Positions 1-11,900 are shown, numbered from the stretch's first letter. The stretch: 64,000 nucleotides of DNA from Dysidea avara (GCF_963678975.1 NC_089276.1:28946472-29010471), one strand, 5' to 3'. Translations and numbers: made by a program. Notes: generated by a model not told the origin, from the sequence alone.

Positions 1-475
1 ATTATTATTTATCTAATTTGTCAAAATGACAGGGTGGCACCAAAAGGCATAGCCTGTACAAGGGTGCTTCCCTAGTTCATTGTTGTCATCACTTAAGTGG
101 CCAACCTTACAACTTCGAAGAGAGAGCACTCATCTAATTTTACTTTATAAAATAATCAATAATATATTACAAATTCCAACAAATCATCTACCAACTCCAT
201 CACCAATTACAACCACCAGATCAAGAAATGACATGAAGTTCCTCCATTACCAGCCTACCATAGATTGTTTTAAGTGCTCCTTTTTTCCACGCACCATTCC
301 TCAATGGAACCGATTGCCTTCAGATATTGTTCATGCTGATCAATCAGATAGCTTCAAAACTTCACTGAACAGATACTATAATTCATATTTGTAATTGTAC
401 TTGTAAATTAGCTTCCTGCCCCAGGTGGGCTCTGCTAATCAAATATATAATAATAATAAATAATAATAAGTCTCT
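1..475 (+). mobile_element. 3' end of a non-LTR (LINE) retrotransposon with a TAA-rich tail
   Basis: The reading frame at 80-394 has the pattern of the C-terminus of LINE reverse-transcriptase proteins: a basic block with LRRESTHLILLYKI, then SFFPRTIPQWNRLPSDIV, then a short FKTSLNRYY end. The frame is open upstream, so the element continues beyond the window edge. The stop is followed by about 60 bases of 3' UTR and a run of TAA/ATAA units near 445-472, the kind of microsatellite tail left by CR1- or jockey-like elements. The clade is inferred from the tail and C-terminal pattern only. A similar tail follows the fragment at 16.9-17.0 kb. It has no functional reverse-transcriptase core here. 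Confidence 0.75.
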
Positions 476-1108
476 ATAATTATTTTTTCTGGTGTTAAAG
501 ACATTTGTAAACAGATTTTAAGACTTCACAACTATTTCATTTGTTGTAAAGCCCAAAATGATAAAAATCAATAGTGATTAAGAGGTGGTTATTTTATAAA
601 GGCAGCTAACATAAAGAGAATCTCTTCTTCCCACCCACCTACAACTTAATATCCTGTTTATGCCCCTCCCCTTGCCAGTTCCTGGATCTGCCCCTGTGAG
701 CTAGATTGTTCTATGTAGCTAGCTACATAGCTACTTGGGATAGTGGCTGGCGCAATGTAAAGGGATAGGTTGCATGGTTTCATTTAATACAATGGTGGAA
801 CACTGACACCTAGTGATAGCTATCATCACAAGATGATGCTGGAGCTTGACCATAATAGATAAGTTTCATCTTTACGATACTGATTTACTTATTTGTATAG
901 CTAGCTATCAATAGAACTACTCAACTATAAGATGTTAAACACTGCAAACTTTGTCAAAATGGTTCATGCATACAAAGGTTTATAGCTAACCACATTAATT
1001 TAGCCAAGTTGAGATCATGCATTATTGATAAGTAGCATAAAGGTAAGTAAATAAGTTTATTATTTGTACGTATTGTTCAATTACTTTGTTTGTCAGTGTT
1101 TCTGTCCA
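476..1108. other. No gene seen; possible isolated hAT end
   Basis: AT-rich non-coding sequence. Near 675-697 the complement begins CAGGGGCAGATCCAG, the same terminus as the hAT-like element at 59735. The matching second end was not found, so this may be a solo or truncated element end. Confidence 0.35.
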
Positions 1109-1234
1109 TCAAAAGTCCTCAAACTCTTTTGAGTACTTGACAGTCGATGATGTCTCTATAGCCTTTTCTTTGTATTGAGGAAAGTTACTGGTGTCTGCTG
1201 GTCCACTGCATTTGGGAATAATCGGAGGTTCGAC
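1109..1234 (-). CDS. Last exon of a PKA catalytic-subunit-like kinase (C-tail)
   Basis: The minus strand reads an acceptor AG at 1235-1236, then 41 codons and TGA. It starts VEPPIIPKCSGPADTSNF and ends YSKEFEDF. This is the AGC-kinase C-terminal tail: the PxxP start, the active-site tether (NF..Y, corresponding to FDDY in PKA) and the terminal FxxF hydrophobic motif. The phase is 0, the same as the C-tail exon of the second kinase copy at 8.9 kb. The nearest upstream kinase on this strand ends at 6785, where the last donor site appears mutated, so this exon is probably the orphaned tail of that gene. The composite satellite element and about 5.5 kb lie between them. The assignment to that gene is inference; the C-tail identity is strong. 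Confidence 0.8.
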   Translation of the reverse strand, partial: VEPPIIPKCSGPADTSNFPQYKEKAIETSSTVKYSKEFEDF

Positions 1235-1433
1235 CTAAAAAACACAATCAGGTGAATAATTTTACATTCTTTGTTTCATGTTCTCTTCTGCATGGAAATT
1301 GTAGGACATTAGTGAGTTTTTGATTTTCTGCATTTGAAAGTTTGCATGTTTTTTGTTATTGTTGGAATTTGCATGCTTATTGATTTCAGTAAAATTAATA
1401 AAGTGTTATTAGTACATGAGTTGAATTTTTCAC

Positions 1434-2010
1434 ATGATCAAGACACACGATAGTGTGTCGTGCGGCCCAAGAATCCGGCGCGCAACACCCGTGAGTATAT
1501 TGACAGGAAGAAAGAAAACGCAATTTTCGCACCTCCGTAGCTCTGTGCTTCCTTGACGAAACAAGACGATTTTTTCCGTGGACACTCCCTCCAACTTCAG
1601 TACTCCACATTCCAAATTTGAGCGAAATCGCTTCACGCGTTCCCGAGATATGCGACTTCAAAAATTGGCTTAGTTTCTTGGGTTTTTTTTTCTTCTTATT
1701 TTTCTTCCTCTTTTCGCACACTAACAAAAACTGCTATAAAACGCGATCGCCATATCCGATTGCCTTGAAATTTGGCACACAGAAGGGGGATATAAAGGCT
1801 CATCTCGGTACCAACGTTGGCTGGAATACGATAAACAGGCAAAGAGTTATGAGCGATTATTCACGAAAAATAACACCAATATGTTGTCACGCCTACAGGT
1901 TAAACCGCGTATGGGAAGAAGCTGAAAATCGGTGGGTGAATAGGTTTACTATTGAACCTCAAACCTTTTGTGGTTTGAAAGAAATCGAGCTAAAAATAGA
2001 GATTTCCAAC
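1434..2010. repeat. Dispersed repeat with a covarying 18-bp hairpin at one end
   Basis: The block begins with the hairpin GACACACGATAGTGTGTC, followed by a CpG-rich segment, a pyrimidine tract near 1682-1720 and a head-like stretch from about 1878 (CACGCCTAC, then AGCTGAAAATCGGTG). The hairpin recurs at 48669 as GACTCACGGTAGTGAGTC. The 1878-1945 stretch matches the heads of both composite satellite elements at 3472 and 35946. A 131-codon frame (1618-2013) crosses it but is dominated by a Phe/Leu run from the pyrimidine tract and is not credited as a gene. Confidence 0.55.
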
Positions 2011-3471
2011 TAAATTAAATAATTAACATTCCATGCATTCATTGGTATGACAAATATTGTGCTATTTTTCAGGGTCATTTTAGTACAAACCTCACCTCAA
2101 TTGGTGGTTCCTATCAAAAGATATGAGCAAAAGAAGTTGACAGTGTGATGATTTTTGTGTACAGAATTTTCAATGCTTTTTATGTATATTGCATGGCACC
2201 AAACACAATATTCAAAGTGTCATAAATCTAGATAGGAAACTAATTACGACATGAAATTTTCACCACATATCTATTTTATGAAAAACAGCATATGAACTAG
2301 GTAAAACCTCTCAAAAGTGACCACTTTTTTGTAGACTGACCACTCAGAATATTACATGAATAAAGCAAGTGATTCACAAGTAAAACTGTGTGTAATGTGT
2401 AACACTAAGTATACCCAGGTACCTAATGCATTTTCAGGGATAACTAACTAGAAAAATCAGTATTATTATATAACATGATAAGTAATGGCATCACAAGTCA
2501 CAATTAACAAATACTTTGGTAACATGACAATCAGATAACAAAATATTAGACCAATATTATTATTAAAATAGATTTGTTTAGACACTGTTCAGCTTATTTG
2601 TCACACTGTAAGCACCAAGGATAATAATTATTATATAACACAATGACATCGCTATACAACAAAGAGAAATTATAAATAGTTTCTGACCAAAATTACAATC
2701 ACTGAAGCTGCTATAAAATGGATCAAAACAGCAGTAAATACACCAGAATATAACATCAGGTAAGTGTGAAACCATGTAAGGTTGGTATCACATGCCAGTC
2801 TCCACTTTTGAAAAGATGATGCTCAACTTTGAACCTTATATTGCAATTCCGCGCAAGACAACAAACTGCTCACCTTCAAACTATACTTGCATCGATGCAG
2901 AGGGATGCCTTGAAGTCCAGGGTGATTGTAATGCTGAATTCTGAGCAGTGTTAGATGGCGATTTACCTTTAAAAGGGCCATATTTTCGTCGTAATCCAAC
3001 ATCAATCGTCCTCCAATCAAAAAACACACGGAAAAATCGAAATCAGCATATACAGTTTTCCCAGGAACACTTTCTTCGTCCTCATCTGCCACAGATTCAC
3101 GCGGAAACACTCAGAAACTTTCTCTATCACCGGTGCCGTATTCCTCCAATTAGAATTACGTACGCAATTATTTGTATGGGATTCCTATGGGGATTTTTAT
3201 TTCTCAAACTTTGATTTGACATATTTCAATAAATACCGCATGGATTTTAATCCAGTAAGGTGCATTACGAAGTACGAAGCACTGGCTACCATTAACTGGA
3301 ACGGAAGCTTGTGAAACATTTATTGAAGGTGTGTAATTTAAGTAGCAACAATATGTGTGAAAAATTGGTTGGTTGGAAATCGCTACTAAAAACCAGGAAG
3401 ATACAACGAAAAAACCAACAGTCTGTAACAATTACGCAATCGAGATTAGCTAATAAAAAAACAAATGCTTG
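2011..3471. other. Mostly non-coding; one possible minus-strand exon
   Basis: At 2968-3110 the minus strand reads an acidic then hydrophobic stretch (FPRESVADEDEESVPGKT, then DFSVCFLIGG) ending at a plausible donor GTAAAT. No homology is recognised, there is no convincing initiator and no partner exon was found, so it is only flagged. The remainder is AT-rich with no assignable gene. Confidence 0.2.
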
Positions 3472-3671
3472 CCACGCCTACCAGATAAACTGCTTGGGGT
3501 AATGCTTTGAAAATCGTTGTACAGATGGAGTAATCATCTTAGAAAGGCTCATCAATGGTGTAGAAGAATCATACTTAAAGCCACGGAGTTATAACACGAA
3601 ATCCAACTTGGTGCAGCAAGTGCGAGATCGAGATACTCTAATAGAGCAGTCATCCTAATAGAGCAGTCACC

Positions 3672-5595
3672 CTGAAGAGAATTCAAGAGATCAGCTAGAA
3701 ACAAGTAACCTGTATAGAGATCAGCTACAAACAAGTCACCCTGTAGAGAGATCGGCTACAAACAATTCACCCTGTAGAGAGATCAGCTAGAAGAAGTTAC
3801 CTTGTAGGGAGTTCATGCAACTATGGAAAAAGATAGTTCAGCTAGAAGAAATCACCTTGTAGAGTTCAGCTACAAAGAAACCACCATGTAGAGAGTTCAG
3901 CTACAAACAAATCGCCCTGTAGAGAGATCAAAAGAAGAAGTTACCTTGCAGAGAGTTCAGCTACAAAGAAACCATCATTTAGAGAGTTCAGCTACAAACA
4001 AATCTCCCTGTAGAGAGTTCAGCTACAAACAAATCGTCCTGTAGAGAGATCAACAGAAGAAGTTACCTTGTAGATAGTTCAGCTACAAAGAAACCATCAT
4101 GTAGAGAGTTCAGCTACAAACAAATCTCCCTGTAGAGAGTTCAGCTACAAACAAATCACCCTGTAGAGAGATCAACAGAAGAAGTTACCTTGCAAAGAGT
4201 TCAGCTACAAAGAAACCATCATGTAGAGAGTTCAGCTACAAACAAATCTCCCTGTAGAGAGATCAGCTAGAATAAGTTACCTTGTAGAGATTTCAGCTAC
4301 AAAGAAACCATCATGTAGAGAGTTCAGCTGCAACCAAATCACCTGTAGAGAGTTCAGCTACGAACAAATCTCCCTGTAGAGAGATCAGCTAAACGAAGTT
4401 TCCTTGTAGAGAGTTCAGCTTCAAACAAATCACCCTGTAGAAAGATCAGCTAGAAGAAGTCACCTTGTAGAGAGTTCAGTTACAAAGAAACCACCATGTA
4501 GAGAGCTCAGCTACAAACTAGGGACCTTGTAGAGACATCAGCTAGAAGAAGATACCTTGTAGAGAATTCAGCTACAAAGAAACCATTCTATAAAGAGCTC
4601 AGCTGCAAACAAATCACCTATACAGAATTCAGCTACAAACAAATCACCCTGTAGAGAGATCAGCTAGAAGAAGTTATCTTGTAGAGAGTTAAGCTACAAA
4701 CAAACCACCCTGTAGAGAGATCAGCTAGAAGAAGTTACCTTGTAGAGAGTTCAGCTACAAATAAATTACCCTGTAGAAAGATCAGCTAGAAGAAGTCACC
4801 TTGTAGAAAGTTCAGTTACAAAGAAACCACCATGTAGAGAGTTCAGCTACAAACTAGTCACCTTGTAGAGACATCAGTTAGAAAAGTTACCTTGTAGAGG
4901 GTTCAGCTACAGAGAAACCATTTTGTAAAGAGCTCAGCTGCAAACAAATCACCTGTACAGAATTCAGCTACAAACAAATCACCCTGTAGAGAGATCAGCT
5001 AGAAGAAATTACCTTGTAGATCGTTCAGCTACAAACAAATCACCCTGTAGAAAGATCAGTTAGAAGAAGTTACCTTGTAGAGAGTTCAGCTACAAAGAAA
5101 CCATTTTGTAAAGAGCTCAGCTGCAAACAAATCACCTGTACAGAATTCAGCTACAAACAAATCACCCTGTAGAGAGATCAGCTAGAAGAAGTTACCTTGT
5201 AGATAGTTCAGCTACAAACAAATCTCCCTGTAGAGAGATCAGCTAGAAGAAATTACCTTGTAGAGAGTTCAGCTACAAAGAAACCACCACGTAGAGAGTT
5301 CAGCCGCAAAGAAATCACCCTGTAGAAAATTCAGTCACAAACACATTGCCCCGTAGAAAGATCAGTTAGAAGAAGTTACGTTGTAGAGAGCTCAGCTACA
5401 AAGAAACCATTCTGTAAAGAGCTCAGCTGCAAACAAATCACCTGTACAGAATTCAGCTACAAACAAATCACCCTGTAGAGAGATCAGCTAGAAGAAGTTA
5501 CCTTGTAGATCGTTCAGCTACAAACAGTTCACCCTGTAGAGAGCGCATCTAGAAGAAGTCACCTTGTAGAGTGTTCAGTTACAAAGAACCACCAT
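3672..5595 (+). repeat. 30/31-bp satellite array with higher-order structure
   Basis: About 62 units begin GTAGAGAG and fall into three subtypes: TTCAGCTACAAAGAAACC, TTCAGCTACAAACAAATC and ATCAGCTAGAAGAAGTTA. Between about 3990 and 4230 they follow the order B-B-C-A as a roughly 122-bp higher-order unit; elsewhere three-unit blocks occur. Each unit contains TAG, so no long plus-frame is open. There are no unique spacers, so this is a tandem satellite and not a CRISPR array. Confidence 0.9.
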
Positions 5596-5787
5596 GGAGG
5601 TTTCTGTAATCATTATAATATTATGTATTATATATATAATTTGTACATTTACTGATAAAACATTTAAAGTACATCTACTTCATTTTTTCTTCTTCCTGTA
5701 GTAAAGAAAAAAAGATAGGTTAAAAAAGTCCCAAAGCCGGCCATAGGCCAGCTTTGGGGTATACAAATACAAAAAGAAATGAAATCT

Positions 5788-6100
5788 AATCCAAAACAGC
5801 CAAGCTGTAAAAAAAGTGTGCGGCCCTCAAAAAGGCTATGGTGAAAAAAGATGTGAAATCCAAGGTGGCGGCCAAGAAATGGCTATGATAGTAGGTTAAT
5901 GGTAAAAAATTTAATAACGACAATTCAGGTAAATTTTTGTGCCGCTTCACAAAATTCACCTGAATTGTCATTATTAAAATTTTTACCATTAACCTACCAT
6001 CACAGCCATTTCTTGGCCGCCACCTTGGATTTCACATCTTTTTTCACCATAGCCTTTTTGAGGGCCGCACACTTTTTTTACAGCTTGACTGTTTTGGATT
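5788..6100. repeat. Foldback terminus of composite copy 1 (about 153-bp arms)
   Basis: Left arm about 5788-5941 and right arm about 5948-6100 are inverted copies around a loop of a few bases. Outer ends read AATCCAAAACAGCC and the complement of GACTGTTTTGGATT. Two predicted frames (5786-5989 minus and 5899-6348 plus) have nearly the same protein only because they read the two arms. The terminus CCAAAACAGC is shared with the foldbacks at 38203 and 52668. Confidence 0.85.
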
Positions 6101-6784
6101 ATATAATATTATACAGAATAACTGTGATGCTATATACTGTACTGTATTTCCAAGGCATAAAAAGTACAACGACTATAGTTAATTATTTCAAGTACAGTAT
6201 ATATTTTGCTTGCCAGGACACAGACCAATATACTCCACCTCTCATTGAGATGGTACTAATTGTGGATTTTCAACTAAATGAAGCACAGCAGCTGAGCTGT
6301 GGACTGCTGTGGACTGGTGTAGATGTCAAATTATATAGTTATATGTAACTGATACAAACAAAATTCTGGTCTTCCGTATCCTAATCTATAAAATTATTAA
6401 AGCAGTGTGTTGGGATTTTTGTGAAACACTCACCAGTATTCCTTGCCTGAAATAAAAAGTGAAGCACATTCTTTCATTTATCTTTCCTGTGGTTACCAAA
6501 AGTTTGCTTCAGTTAGTCAACTTTGCCAGCATATAATTTTCTTTAAAGCCAATTTAAAATTCGAGCTACCCTGTATACAGAAAAACTGTTCATATATCTA
6601 ATGTAATATGATTTACAGGGTGATGCACAGAAATCCGATAAGTTTGTGAAGTTAATCTTTGGCTGTTCCAGTTTATACAGTTGTGACATTTTGTGCAGCC
6701 GCATGTAAAGCAATTACAAGCGGATGTATATTTTATAAGGAGATTTTACACCCTGATTTATCTTAAGCTTTTTCTTCATGGTAG

Positions 6785-8229
6785 TTAACACATCTTCTTA
6801 TTGAAAATAGCCATGCAGTCAGTTGGCTCAAACCACTGATGCAGTTTAATGTCAGCAACTCCATTCCTCAAGTTACCCAGGCGTCTACTGACGTCAGCCT
6901 GGAGAAGATGGTATACAATATCCTTCAGCTCCTTAGAGAAATGAAGTGGAACACTCAGCTACAAATAATATTACATTACAATTAAAGGTATGAACATGCA
7001 GTACAATTAATCACCTTGCTAGCAATTATCTTCTCAACAGTTGTGTATTCATCATAGCCAAAGAATGGCGTATACACAGCTACCAGCTCATACACCATTA
7101 TACCAAACATCCACCAATCTAAGCACTTTGTATAGCCCTAAAATTATATAGTCATTGTTTCTTGCAGTAATAAGGTGTGTTCATATCTTAGTAACCTTAA
7201 ATGTAATTAGTTCTGGAGCAAGGTACTCAATACACCCCACTACACTCCAACTGCGTCCTTTGGTCCTCTTAGCAAAGCCAAAGTCAGCCCACTGTTAATG
7301 AAGAATATATTTGCAGATTATTATGTGATCATACTTATGTACTTTCAGATATCCATCAAGACCAACCAAGATGTTTTCTAGTTTTAGATCTCCGTATGGT
7401 TTGATATACATTGATAATGCTGTTGAGGTATTTATAATGACTACACTCTTCCATACCTGTGTATTATGCCCTGATTGTGCAAGTATTCATGTGCCAGGAC
7501 GATCTGTGAAGCATAAAATCTTGCATCTTTCTCACTAAACTGTTTAAACTTTTGCAAATATGCAAACAATTCTCCTCTGGGTACATACTCTAGTATCAAG
7601 TACAGGTTGCACGAATCCTATAGTGAGCAGGTACAGGTGCTAAATAATTAGCTATTTAACAATAATTATTTCATGGTCAATTAGAATGATGGAATGCTTT
7701 GATGCATTTAATGTTCATTATCAAGTGATCACCCCACACAATTCCAATAGCTACAATAGATGTTAAAATCTGTATACAAGTATGTGCTCACCTTAAAGGA
7801 ACAATAATATCTCACTGCAAATTGACAATCAGTGCTTTTCAAGATTTTCTTTTCATCTTTGACATGCTCAACCTGTTTGCATTTAACCACCTACCACATG
7901 AATATTAGTTATTTAGTGGAGGACTTGATAGCTGTAGTTATTCATATGTACCTTACTCTTGTTTAGTATCTTCATAGCAAAGTATTGATTTGAAGGTGCA
8001 TGTCGCACTAAGAAAACTCTGCTAAATGCACCAACCACAACAATTGTTCTTATCCTTTCAAATTCATATAGTCTTGGATAATGTTTCTATGATGTGGGCA
8101 TATTTAATACTTATCATAGTAGCTTTGATGTGTGTTACATACTTTGATGAAGTCTGCTGGCTGTATTAGTTCCTCTGTTTTGTTAGATTGTTTTGAAATG
8201 ACTTGAGTCTCCTCAGAATTTCTCTCCAT
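6785..8229 (-). pseudogene. PKA catalytic-subunit-like AGC kinase, copy 1, with two damaged splice sites
   Basis: Eight exons on the minus strand: 8143-8229, 7952-8086, 7792-7890, 7457-7617, 7343-7391, 7196-7291, 7015-7137 and 6785(6794)-6958. Kinase landmarks in order are AMKIL (ATP lysine), DSCNLYLILEYVPRGELF, HNQGIIHR then DLKLEN (catalytic loop), [20 protein letters not shown] and RRLGNLRNGVADIK. Exon sizes of 99, 161, 49, 123 and 165 nt match the neighbouring copy. Oddities: the glycine loop reads VVVGAFS where GxGxxG is expected; the acceptor before the DLKLEN exon reads GG where AG should be; the exon that should end after FNKK is followed by ATGTGT, not GTGTGT, and runs into a stop two codons later. 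The family phosphorylates Ser/Thr in response to cAMP, but this copy may be a pseudokinase or pseudogene. The C-tail is absent here and is probably the exon at 1109-1234. Confidence 0.85.
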
Positions 8230-8808
8230 TATACAACACACACAATATCTAATAGTCTAAGGTATCAATAACTTCTGCAAATGATTTTATATCCAACTTT
8301 GATTTACCAGGAGATTTTGATGGAACAAAAAAAAGTTGCTATTTCAATCTCAATGGGCGCCTTTAAAACTGGTTGTTACATTAGTTGTATGATTTTGTGA
8401 TTTCAGTAGCGTTTAATCCTTTTCAAAGTGTCAACCTTATCTTTCATCACAAAGTTTCCTATTGTAGCTAGTAACAGTATATATACATGTACATTGAAAA
8501 TAATTATAATTTACCTTATTTATAAGTGCAGTTGACGAATTTTGTAATGAAATCAACAAACTTTCAACAACTACGTACATAGCTACTAGTTATAATTACT
8601 GTTGAATGACAATTTCGGGCTTAATTACTGCTAGCAAGAGTTCATAATAATTATATTTTGAATTCTTGCTGCTAGTTAAATGTGATCACTGTTATTGAGA
8701 TATAGGTAGTTATAGGTTTTACAATTACTTGGCTACTAGCTCTCTAGGTGGCTGTAGTTTATCTTGTATACGTAAATTAGTATTTAGTAGCTGCTGTTTA
8801 GAGTTTAC
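8230..8808. other. Spacer between the tandem kinases
   Basis: AT-rich sequence with no assignable coding exon. It would contain the promoter of copy 1, but no specific element can be pointed to. Confidence 0.5.
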
Positions 8809-8908
8809 TTTAAAAGTCTTTGAACAAGTCAGCATATTGTTCTGTTTTACTCTCTTCTAAATCTTCTTCATCATATTCCTCAAAGTTGCTTGTATCACCA
8901 TCTCCAGC

Positions 8909-11900
8909 TTAACATTCAGGCACAAAAGGAGGTAACACCTTAAACATATTGTGTGAAAATTTTAAATGAGAAACCATTATACGTGATTACATTTTCATAC
9001 ACTATATCAGCTAGAAAACCAACATATTACTATATATTTAGCTAATTATGCTAACTGTAGTTGTACATAGCTTTGAAGAATTTTTGTGGCAACAGTATGT
9101 GTACCATATGAGGAGTGCATGGGAATACTTCTAGCTCAAAATTTATTGGAAGCAGGAGAGGTAATTTAAGACAATGTCAGCACCATGTACAAGTAGTAGC
9201 ATCAAAAATGATAATATATACCTCCTTGTTGGCAATAGCTCTCCAGTTAATCCCTTCAAACCACAGATGGTATTTTATGTCATTCACACCATTAACCAGG
9301 TTACCAAAACGTTTACTGAGATCTGCCTGCAACAGACTACGAATCAAGTGCTTCAGTCTGGATGTAAAGTGACTTGGCATATAATACTACATAGAAATAG
9401 TTTACAATACAGCTAAGGTTAATATTGTCTATAAGGGCTTACCCTACAAGTAGTTATTCTCTCAAATGTAATCTTTTTGCTACTGCTGTAAAATGGAGGA
9501 TAACCTGCATTTATTTCAAACAAAAAGACACCAAAGCTCCACCAGTCCACAGCCTTCGTATGACCCTATTGTTGAAAACAACAGTATTATAATGTGGACT
9601 ATATTTTGCTTTTTAAACTTTATTTAGGACAATTTCTGGAGCAAGGTACTCATTGGTACCACAGAAAGTCCAAGTATGGTGCCTCCAGATTTTCTTAGCA
9701 AACCCAAAATCAACAAGCTATTCATATACAATGTTGTTGTGATAAGGTACACAGTATTCTTATACCTTCTTACCTTTAAATAACCATCACTTCCTATCAA
9801 AATGTTTTCTGGTTTTAAGTCCCTGAACAGTTAATCAATATAGGTGACAAGGTTCAAGTGACTTCTCGTTACCAATGTGTGTCTGTTAATGGCTGCCTTT
9901 CCAATGTCCTACCTGTTAAGTCTGGTGTTCCACAGGGCAGTATACTAGGACCGTTACTATTTTTAATCTATATAAATGACTTATCTCATGTCGTAGTACA
10001 TTCAACTATATTCAAGTTTGCCGATGACCTCAAGTGTTATCTACCTATAAGAACTCATATGGACTCCACTCATCTCCAACATGACTTGAACCTATTATAT
10101 AAGTGGAGTACAGAGAACCTTCTTTCTTTCAAAGTTAACAAATGTGTTGTCCTACAGTGTTTACCATCATCAACTTCAGCTATCACTGTTTACAATCTTG
10201 ATAATTTTGAACTATCTAAAGTACCTCAACACAAAGATCTTGGCATCATATTTACAACAAACTTAACTTGGCAATCCCATTACGAAGCCATTACAGCTAA
10301 GGCTTATAAATCAATTGGTCTGATACGGCGAACATTCAAAAACACTATATCAATCCAACCCAAAAGAACTCTTTATTTAACCTTAGTCAGATCAACCTTA
10401 TTGTATTGCTCTCCCTTGTGGCGGCCCAATCTCATTAAGGATATTTTGATGTTGGAAAGAATTCAGCGACGTGCCACCAAATTTATTTTAAACGATTTTA
10501 CTTCGGATTACTAGGAAAGACTTATGGATCTCAAACTATTATCCTTAATGTACACATTTGAATTACTAGACATTCTATTTTTCATCAGATCATTAAAGTA
10601 TCCTACTCCTAGTTTTAACATCTCCAATTATGTAACCTTCAATAATTCTAATACCAGATCATCAAATATCAAACTACATCACAAGATTTTAAGTAATTCA
10701 ATATGTGCCAATTCTTATTTTTATAGACTTCCCAGATTATGGAATTCTCTGCCAGTAATTGACCTTACCCTCTCCTTCAACACAATTAAGCAACAGTTAA
10801 AGAGCTATTTATGGGAACATTTTTTAAGTAATTTTAATTCAAATAATAAATGTACTTTCCATTTCGCATGTCCTTGTTGTAATTGTGCTAAGCTCCCCAA
10901 CCCTTGTAACTATCATTTATTGTAATAACTAGTTTTATAGGCTTTTGGTAATTAAGTTTAGTATAAGTAGTTAGTTTTATAGGCATCTGGCATTGATTGT
11001 CATTTGTCCTTCAGATCACCTTTCCAATCATACTGTCTTATTATTGTACCTACCATCCTTGTAATTTTGCTGTGTATCTGTAAAGCAATGAAAAAAAAAA
11101 AAAAAAAGCTGCTACAAAGAACATACACACCTGTAGACAATCCCTTGGCCATGCAGGTATTCCAGAGCCAAGCACACTTGGACAGCATAGAACTTTGCAT
11201 TAACTTCACTAACTTGCTTACTCTTTTGTAAATAATCAAACAGTTCACCACCTGGCACAAACTCTGTTACTAAGTACAAGTTGCAGTTGTCCTTGAACAG
11301 GTACATAGTAGAACCAAATGATTACTAATATATACGGTTGCACCATATATCAGTTTAATCATACATATAATATACTCGTAGGGATTATCCACTCTATACA
11401 CACTCTACACACAAACACACACAATGATTGTCTTTGACCTAATAATGCATTTGAGATATATGGTTAGCCCATAGCATATCAAGTACCATAGACTGATCCA
11501 AATTTAACAAGTACTCTGCCCACATTGATGTTTTAGGTATCATTTGTAGTTCTTGGCAATTCTTCTACCCACTCACCTTTAATCTTCATTTAACACATCA
11601 TACACGAAGCACTTTTACAGTATTAGTGCAACTTAGTTAAGATTCAGACTCATTCAGTATATATTTGCAGAGATATAATTTCTAAACATAGCTTCTAACC
11701 TTGAAGAAAGAATAAAGATTGATTAAGAATTGGTGGTTGATGGACATCAGAACCTCTTTCTCACATGCAGCAATTTCTGCTTGGGTATGCTGTATCACCT
11801 ATTGCAATATCATTACAGGTTTAATAATGCTACAAACTACACTGATTTTCTTTACCCTTGCCTTGTTTAAAACCTTCATGGCATAAAATTTAAGTGATGT

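Larger units (their letters stand above)
3472..6100 (+). mobile_element. Composite satellite-bearing element, copy 1
   Basis: Three modules occur in order: a non-repetitive head (about 3472-3625, starting CACGCCTACCAG), two copies of the CTAATAGAGCAGTCA motif (3626-3670), a satellite array (to about 5595), an AT-rich spacer, and a terminal foldback (5788-6100). The same modules in the same order and orientation, over nearly the same length, form a second copy at 35946-38535. That repeated arrangement is the evidence for a mobile unit. There is no coding capacity. It lies in what would be the last intron of the first kinase gene. The outer boundaries, mechanism and any target duplication are not determined. 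Comparable element-plus-minisatellite layouts are known for Helitron-like elements in bivalves, but no Helitron terminus was proven here. Confidence 0.7.

Noticed and set aside
1618..2013. 131-codon frame with a Phe/Leu-rich segment
   Set aside because: The hydrophobic run is a pyrimidine tract in a dispersed repeat, and the related copy does not preserve the frame.
3672..5595. Regular direct repeats that superficially resemble a CRISPR array
   Set aside because: Units abut with no unique spacers, the repeats vary, and the surroundings are eukaryotic; it is a satellite.
5786..6348. Similar proteins on both strands with a membrane-like segment
   Set aside because: Foldback symmetry explains them; the hydrophobic run comes from T-rich arms.
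11000..11260. Frame on the minus strand across the poly(A) of the LINE
   Set aside because: It runs through the A-tract and through the true kinase exon in the wrong frame.
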